Source: JAYUKV01 sp043764135 (GTDB lineage Bacteria > Patescibacteriota > JACMRA01). Taken from it: 9,560 nt of DNA. Of this stretch, positions 5,522-9,560 are shown one piece after another (positions within the stretch are counted from its first letter, which is position 1; every line of letters begins with the position of its first letter). The notes beneath the pieces were generated by a model. That model was not told where the DNA came from, made no database searches, and saw nothing but the letters and a program-made list of their open reading frames with translations. Made by a program: the position numbers and the translations under genes. Where the stretch lies: positions 1 to 9,560 of the forward strand of contig JAYUKV010000112.1 in NCBI GenBank assembly GCA_043764135.1, given 5' to 3'.

Positions 5522-6367
5522 ATGTCCAAAATTAAAATTGAAACTAAAATAAATGCTCCAATATCAACTGTGTACCAAGTCAACTCTATAGCCAAACATT
5601 TAAAAAGATGGAATTATGCTTCACCTGGTTGGTATAATCCTGATGCTACAATAGACTTTAGAGTGGGAGGGAATTTTGTTGTTAAATATGGTTCTGATGA
5701 TGGTAAAAACGACTTTGATCTTGGTGGTAAATATACATTAATTGAAAACAATAAAGTTATTGAATATCTAATGGGGGATGATAGATTGGTTAGAATAGAT
5801 TTTGAAGATTTAGAGGATAAAACTAAAGTCGTATTAGAGTTCGATGCAGAAAATGAAAATCCTTTAGAAATGCAAAAAGAAGGATGGTCAAATATCTTGG
5901 ACAACATGAAATTATACAGTGAAAAAATTTCTAACCAAGACTATGCTTACCTAGAAAAGGAAATATTAATTCAAACAACGCAACAAAAACTTTGGAATGT
6001 TTTAACAAACCCAGAACTTTATAAACAATGGTCTAAGGTATGGGATGAGTATTCAAGAATGGAATGCGACGAATTAAAGATAGGAAACAAAATCAGATTC
6101 TTAGGCTCCGAAGGGTGGGGAATGGAATCGGTAATTAGAGTTTTTAGACCATATGATGCAATTACATATATAGTAGAAAATGACATTAAAAACAATGAGA
6201 TATCTCCGTCTACATGGGCAGAGTTTGAAGAAACTTATTTAATTGATGAGTTTGGAGATCAGGTTAAACTTAGAATTTTTGTTGAATGTACCAAAGCTAC
6301 ACAAGACATGATGAGTCAAAAATGGGATGAAGCTCTTTCGATAATTAGTGCATTATCACAGAATTAA
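5522..6367 (+). CDS. Tandem AHSA1/SRPBCC-domain protein, 281 aa
   Basis: It contains two START/Bet v1-like (SRPBCC) domains, helix-grip folds with a hydrophobic cavity. In bacteria these are mostly small-ligand-binding or stress-related proteins of unknown substrate, often labelled 'activator of Hsp90 ATPase homologue'. Domain 1 (about 1-137) begins MSKIKIETKINAPISTVYQV and has the family signature FRVGGNF and a closing helix EGWSNILDNMKLYSE. Domain 2 (about 140-281) begins LEKEILIQTTQQKLWNVLTN and ends with the helix SQKWDEALSIISAL. There is no signal peptide or membrane segment, so it is cytosolic. Family members are commonly about 140-160 residues, so this is a fusion or duplication. The start at 5522 is chosen because the promoter (TATAAT 5488-5493) lies inside the longer frame and domain 1 begins exactly there. 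Confidence 0.85.
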   Translation: MSKIKIETKINAPISTVYQVNSIAKHLKRWNYASPGWYNPDATIDFRVGGNFVVKYGSDDGKNDFDLGGKYTLIENNKVIEYLMGDDRLVRIDFEDLEDKTKVVLEFDAENENPLEMQKEGWSNILDNMKLYSEKISNQDYAYLEKEILIQTTQQKLWNVLTNPELYKQWSKVWDEYSRMECDELKIGNKIRFLGSEGWGMESVIRVFRPYDAITYIVENDIKNNEISPSTWAEFEETYLIDEFGDQVKLRIFVECTKATQDMMSQKWDEALSIISALSQN

Positions 6368-6399
6368 TTCTATTCTAATTTTAATAGTTTAAAATTAAT

Positions 6400-6431
6400 T
6401 TGACCTAATAGTAAATTCTTGTTTATATATT
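6400..6431 (+). promoter_or_regulatory. Promoter of the surface-protein gene, predicted leaderless
   Basis: TTGACC (6400-6405) is followed 18-20 bases on by an AT-rich TATATATT block (6424-6431). The expected start point is about 6436-6439, at the ATG of the gene. No SD is present. The upstream gap also has a weak AT-only hairpin (arms near 6363-6370 and 6393-6400). Confidence 0.5.
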
Positions 6432-6438
6432 GACTATT

Positions 6439-8532
6439 ATGTCAGATATCAAAGATCAAAATCATATTTTCCCAGAACCAGATATTGATCCCAAAAAAAT
6501 CAAATATAGACCAGTAATGGCAGGTGATGATTCTGTCTTAGAAATGGAACATAACTACAAGGAAAGAATTGTAATTCCTAACCACAATGTCTCGTTTAAA
6601 GGGGTGATTAAAGACATATCCAATACTAATCTTGAAGCTTTGGTAAAGATAAAAGAAGAAGACTTTCAGCCTCATACCGAGAGTGTAGTTATTGATCAAG
6701 CAACAGAAATTATCCAGAAACCAACTCACACTCAAAGCAAGCAAGAAGAAGAGTTAAAGAATGTAATCTCTTTTGATAAAAGGACCAAATTCAGCGATAC
6801 CAATCTTGGTAAGTTTTTAAAAAAATTCTGGTGGTTGGTTGCTCTTGTAAGTATTCTTGGGTTAACTGCTATATATTTTGGAGTCGTAAGTTATCTTGAC
6901 AATAACAAACCAATACCTACTGCACAAAAAGTAGAGCTAACAATCGAAGGTCCAGACGCCGCACCTAAAAGTTCTCTTAAGACATGGACAGTCAAGGTTG
7001 ATAACAAAGATGTAGTTGATCTAAAAGATTTATCTATAGAAATGAATTATGACCGAGATTTTAAAGTTTCAAAAGTCTTTGGTAATGTAAAACCACAAGG
7101 AGAGAGTAATAAGATCTTCAAAATTGATAAGCTAGAAAAAGGCCAACAAAAAATATTTAACATAGAAGGTAAGCTTGAAGCCCAAGTAGATGTTGAAACC
7201 AAGATGACCGGTAAATTAAGATTCTTAATAGACGGCATTGAAGACAGTAAACAAAAGATCCAAGAAAAAAATTCTAACGACAAGATATCTAAGGTAGAAA
7301 AATCAGTAGTCAGAATTGATATCTCAGCAGATGCTAGAGTACCTATTGAGAGCGAACAAGAAATAAAGGTTGATTTTACCAACCAATCTGGTAAAGATTT
7401 AAATAATTTCAAGATAAAAATGACATATCCTGAAGTTGGAACAAATTTTGTTTATATTAGTTCTGAATTTTTGATCCCTGGAAAGACTAAGCAGGTTCTT
7501 CCTTCTGTAGGAGATCACACTTGGAATGTGACTACTTTACAGAATGGTCAATCAGGAAAACTGATTATCAAAGCAAGACTAAAAGGCCAGCCGCAAGATA
7601 AATTAAATTTTGTAGCAGAACTTAAGAATAACGACGATGATCAATTACTTAACAAGGCCGACAAAGAAATTATAATCGTTGACAAAGCAATATCAGCAAG
7701 ACCGTCAATAGTTCTTGATGATTTATTGGTAGATAACCTTACCATTCCTTACAAGATCGTTATAAAGAATAACTATAATTCTGATCTGAAAAATATTAAG
7801 GTAATTGCAAGTTTTATCGACAATGCAGATCTGATTGATAAAGAAGGTTTTGAAGTAGACGCAGGTAGTCCAGCTCTTAATAAGATAGGTAAAGAAATTA
7901 CCTTTACAGGTGCAGGTTTAACACAATTGCAACAGTTAGGTCCAAAAGCTGAAGTAACCTTAGAATTTAAATTTAAGACTAAGGCAATCAGTGCATTTAC
8001 GACATCTACATTCTCACAAGATAACTTCTTTATCCAACCTAAGGTTACTGTCTCTGGAGATAATTTTGAATCTCAAGCAGAAACTGGTGATATCAAGAGA
8101 GCAAAAGGCGGTCCAGAAGTTAAGCAAAGTTATGAAATCATAACTGACGGCAACAAGAAAATCGCTAGAGTTACATGGGAAGTAAAGAATAGATTTAGTA
8201 ATCTTAGAGATTTTAAATTAAGATCTAGATCACCACTATCAAACACTACTGCATGGAAACAAGAATCAGTTACCCCACCATCACAATCAAGTAAGTTGAC
8301 TTACAATAAAGACACAGGTGAGATTGTCTGGAGTCCAGGAGACGTCAAAGCTTATACAGGCTACAATGGTCAAGAGCTCAAGGTAATATTTACAATTACT
8401 AACGACACTGATTCTAGAGGTAATTTCTTAGATACACCTACTTACACAGCAATTGATACACTCAATGAAGGATTCGAGTTCAATCAAATCAACACACAGG
8501 TCTTAGAAGGTAATCAAATAGGATATCAATAA
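6439..8532 (+). CDS. Single-pass membrane protein with large repeated beta-sandwich ectodomain, 697 aa
   Basis: I do not recognise a named family. The layout is an N-terminal hydrophilic, probably cytoplasmic segment (1-129, starting MSDIKDQNHIFPEPDIDPKK), one membrane segment (about 130-152, FWWLVALVSILGLTAIYF), and about 545 residues outside. The ectodomain reads as several beta-rich units of about 100-160 residues with DUF11/Ig-like wording such as 'TVKVDNKDVVDLKDLSIEMNY': about 165-265, 289-410, 418-530 and 533-697. The recurring pattern is a strand, then 'N....DL.N....' (VDLKDLSIEMNY, GKDLNNFKIKMTY, NSDLKNIKVIASF, FSNLRDFKLRSR), as expected of tandem adhesin-like or cell-envelope sandwiches. 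There is no sortase motif or second membrane segment. The ATG at 6439 is preferred over an in-frame TTG at 6430 because the promoter runs up to 6431. A role at the cell surface (scaffold, attachment or contact with a host cell) is inference. Confidence 0.8.
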   Translation: MSDIKDQNHIFPEPDIDPKKIKYRPVMAGDDSVLEMEHNYKERIVIPNHNVSFKGVIKDISNTNLEALVKIKEEDFQPHTESVVIDQATEIIQKPTHTQSKQEEELKNVISFDKRTKFSDTNLGKFLKKFWWLVALVSILGLTAIYFGVVSYLDNNKPIPTAQKVELTIEGPDAAPKSSLKTWTVKVDNKDVVDLKDLSIEMNYDRDFKVSKVFGNVKPQGESNKIFKIDKLEKGQQKIFNIEGKLEAQVDVETKMTGKLRFLIDGIEDSKQKIQEKNSNDKISKVEKSVVRIDISADARVPIESEQEIKVDFTNQSGKDLNNFKIKMTYPEVGTNFVYISSEFLIPGKTKQVLPSVGDHTWNVTTLQNGQSGKLIIKARLKGQPQDKLNFVAELKNNDDDQLLNKADKEIIIVDKAISARPSIVLDDLLVDNLTIPYKIVIKNNYNSDLKNIKVIASFIDNADLIDKEGFEVDAGSPALNKIGKEITFTGAGLTQLQQLGPKAEVTLEFKFKTKAISAFTTSTFSQDNFFIQPKVTVSGDNFESQAETGDIKRAKGGPEVKQSYEIITDGNKKIARVTWEVKNRFSNLRDFKLRSRSPLSNTTAWKQESVTPPSQSSKLTYNKDTGEIVWSPGDVKAYTGYNGQELKVIFTITNDTDSRGNFLDTPTYTAIDTLNEGFEFNQINTQVLEGNQIGYQ

Positions 8533-8550
8533 AAACTTCATTATCATTTT

Positions 8551-8593
8551 AAAATTATAACTTAACCCAATCTAAACGGTTGGTTATAATTTT
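8551..8593 (+). terminator. Terminator-like hairpin after the surface-protein gene
   Basis: AAAATTATAAC (8551-8561) pairs with GTTATAATTTT (8583-8593), 11 bp. An inner CCAA/TTGG pairing competes for the shared G. The tail is AT-rich but not a pure T-run, so termination strength is uncertain. The stretch 8594-8720 beyond it shows only AT-rich sequence and three AACCAACC-like words, at about 8663, 8812 and 8884 in the wider flank. Confidence 0.55.
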
Positions 8594-8724
8594 ATATAAT
8601 AATTTTAATTTAAATTACACAATGCTTACAGATCTCCATCCTAATTTATAAACTATACAAATAACCAACCAATTATTCAAAAAGCATAATTATCAGCAAT
8701 AAAACTAAATATAAAAACCTCACT

Positions 8725-8792
8725 ATAAATTCTCCTTTCAAGGTTGAAAGAAGTGGCCAAAGGCCGAGGTATGTTCGAAAATAACAATTTAT
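8725..8792 (+). ncRNA. Candidate structured RNA element, copy 2
   Basis: The architecture is the same as copy 1. P1 is ATAAATT (8725-8731) / AATTTAT (8786-8792), 7 bp. P2 is CTCCTTTCAA (8732-8741) / TTGAAAGAAG (8744-8753), with one C-A mismatch. P3 is GGCC (8755-8758) / GGCC (8762-8765). The conserved tail GAGGTATGTTCGAAAA starts at 8766. Relative to copy 1, two P3 pairs are exchanged by double changes (C-G to G-C and T-A to C-G), and P1 is better paired. No plus-strand gene follows, so it is not simply a gene leader here. No convincing promoter was found directly upstream. Its neighbour on the right is a minus-strand gene remnant, as is copy 1's neighbour on the left. Confidence 0.55.
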
Positions 8793-8829
8793 TATAAATA
8801 ACTTATATTTAAACCAACCCAAATCAATC

Positions 8830-8846
8830 TAATATTAAAAATATTA
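8830..8846 (-). terminator. Weak AT-rich hairpin downstream of the minus-strand HTH frame
   Basis: TAATATT (8830-8836) pairs with AATATTA (8840-8846) around AAA. It lies about 20 bases past the stop of the minus-strand gene, which is preceded by a T-run on that strand. All-AT pairing makes it weak. Confidence 0.3.
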
Positions 8847-8866
8847 TACATCATTAAAAAAATAGC

Positions 8867-9502
8867 TTATGTCCAATAACTATTAACCAACCCTGAATAT
8901 ATCATTTTAGCAGTGATTGCATTTTCTGTTCTCCGATGATAAATTTTATTATCACCTACAGCGCAAGATTGATTACACTTTTCCTCAAGATTTAAAATAT
9001 AATTAACAAAATAATTATAACTCAAATTAAGATCAATTATAGCTTGGTTTACCTTAAATCCATACTTATTTAACAACACCCCTAGCTTACCTGCATAAAA
9101 ACGCCTATATGGAGATTTTGAAGTGATCTTGTTAATTTTGTTTTTGCTATACTGTGTTTTAAGCATATAACAATACTCTCTTGCTTGTTGTTGTATTCTA
9201 CTACTGTATTCATTTAGACTTTGTCTAAGAGTGGACTTGTATTGATAATCATAGTGAGGGTGGAATACAAGCTTGGCTAAATTGAGTTTGGTAACTTTAT
9301 CTTTTTTTCTTTGCTCGATATATCTAGAATAGACATCTCTAGAAGGTCTGTTTAACAATTCCTTGGTCCTGGTTAAAATCCCAACCTCAATTAACAGTCT
9401 AAAATTCTTGTATATCGTAGAAGCACTACAATTAAGGACCTTAGCTAAGTAAGGAATTGAGAATCTACAGAACTGTCCCGCTAAACACGGGACAGCTTTC
9501 TT
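8867..9502 (-). pseudogene. HTH-containing protein, probably 5'-truncated
   Basis: The minus-strand frame is open from 9502 (after TAA at 9505-9503) to the stop at 8867. A TTG at 9358 would give 163 residues, but a clear helix-turn-helix lies upstream of it in the same frame (9463-9368: FSIPYLAKVLNCSASTIYKN, then LLIEVGILTR), so the true protein is longer. No ATG, GTG or TTG precedes the HTH, and the frame enters a GC-rich hairpin (9473-9495), as if the 5' end were replaced. The body is basic and Tyr/Asn-rich (EQRKKDKVTKLNLAKLVFHP, YRRFYAGKLGVLLNKYGF) and ends AKMIYSGLVNSYWT. HTH plus a basic body fits a DNA-binding protein such as a plasmid replication initiator, regulator or transposase relative; I cannot choose. 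An unusual start codon (ATT at 9457) is the alternative to truncation. Confidence 0.5.
9473..9495 (+). terminator. GC-rich hairpin with T-rich plus-strand exit
   Basis: CTGTCCCG (9473-9480) pairs perfectly with CGGGACAG (9488-9495) around CTAAACA, followed by CTTTCTTTT. It is much more GC-rich than its surroundings. No plus-strand gene ends here. Confidence 0.6.
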
Positions 9503-9508
9503 TTACAC

Positions 9509-9550
9509 AATTAACCACCTTTAGGTGGTTAATTTGCGTTTATATTTTTT
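9509..9550 (+). terminator. Strong hairpin followed by T-rich plus-strand tract
   Basis: AATTAACCACC (9509-9519) pairs perfectly with GGTGGTTAATT (9524-9534) around TTTA. The sequence beyond is TGCGTTTATATTTTTTATTT. The orientation is plus-strand; the minus-strand exit has no T-run. Confidence 0.65.
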
Positions 9551-9560
9551 ATTTAGTTAA

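Noticed and set aside
5614..5907. Minus-strand 97-aa open frame opposite the SRPBCC gene
   Set aside because: Shadow of a well-supported gene; Ser/Leu-rich low-complexity translation and no start signals.
7047..7412. Minus-strand 121-aa open frame opposite the surface-protein gene
   Set aside because: Antisense shadow; the plus frame has consistent protein features across it.
904..8792. CRISPR repeat or tracrRNA
   Set aside because: Only two copies nearly 8 kb apart, no spacers and no cas genes.

Overview
The window is AT-rich bacterial DNA. A core housekeeping block (about 1171-8532) is flanked on both sides by gene remnants, hairpins and small unrecognised genes. The genes read in the standard code, with TGG as Trp and TAA stops at nearly all intact genes. 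Most have no Shine-Dalgarno (SD) sequence, and promoters sit almost on the start codons of pheT and the large surface protein. A divergent YidC, a small membrane-anchored cytochrome b5 and a long single-pass surface protein suggest a candidate-phyla-radiation (Patescibacteria-like) bacterium. That assignment is an inference from gene style, not a demonstrated placement.

Left flank (1-1170). Two tiny coupled genes (104-238 and 239-451) end in a clear intrinsic terminator. They are followed on the minus strand by a broken gene remnant (519 to about 800). Next comes a non-coding stretch holding an inverted repeat, a good sigma70-type promoter and a chain of hairpins, including the first copy of an element repeated near the right end.

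Core (1171-4968). pheT (tRNA-Phe aminoacylation), an RbfA-like ribosome maturation factor and a YidC-type membrane insertase lie head to tail with a 20-base overlap and a 2-base gap, forming one translation-centred operon. It ends at a bidirectional terminator shared with a convergent membrane-anchored cytochrome b5 (minus strand). The cytochrome gene is divergent from a gene with two AHSA1/SRPBCC domains, and their promoters overlap. A 697-residue, single-pass, probably surface-exposed protein with several beta-sandwich-like repeats follows.

Right flank (8533-9560). A terminator hairpin is followed by the second copy of the repeated element, then a minus-strand reading frame with a helix-turn-helix (HTH) start but no good start codon (probably 5'-truncated), then two strong hairpins with plus-strand T-tracts.

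The best candidate for something undescribed is the element at 904-970 and 8725-8792. The two copies are about 89 % identical, and four of their six substitutions form two compensatory base-pair changes in one hairpin. This points to a conserved structured RNA (or single-stranded DNA) rather than a simple sequence repeat.
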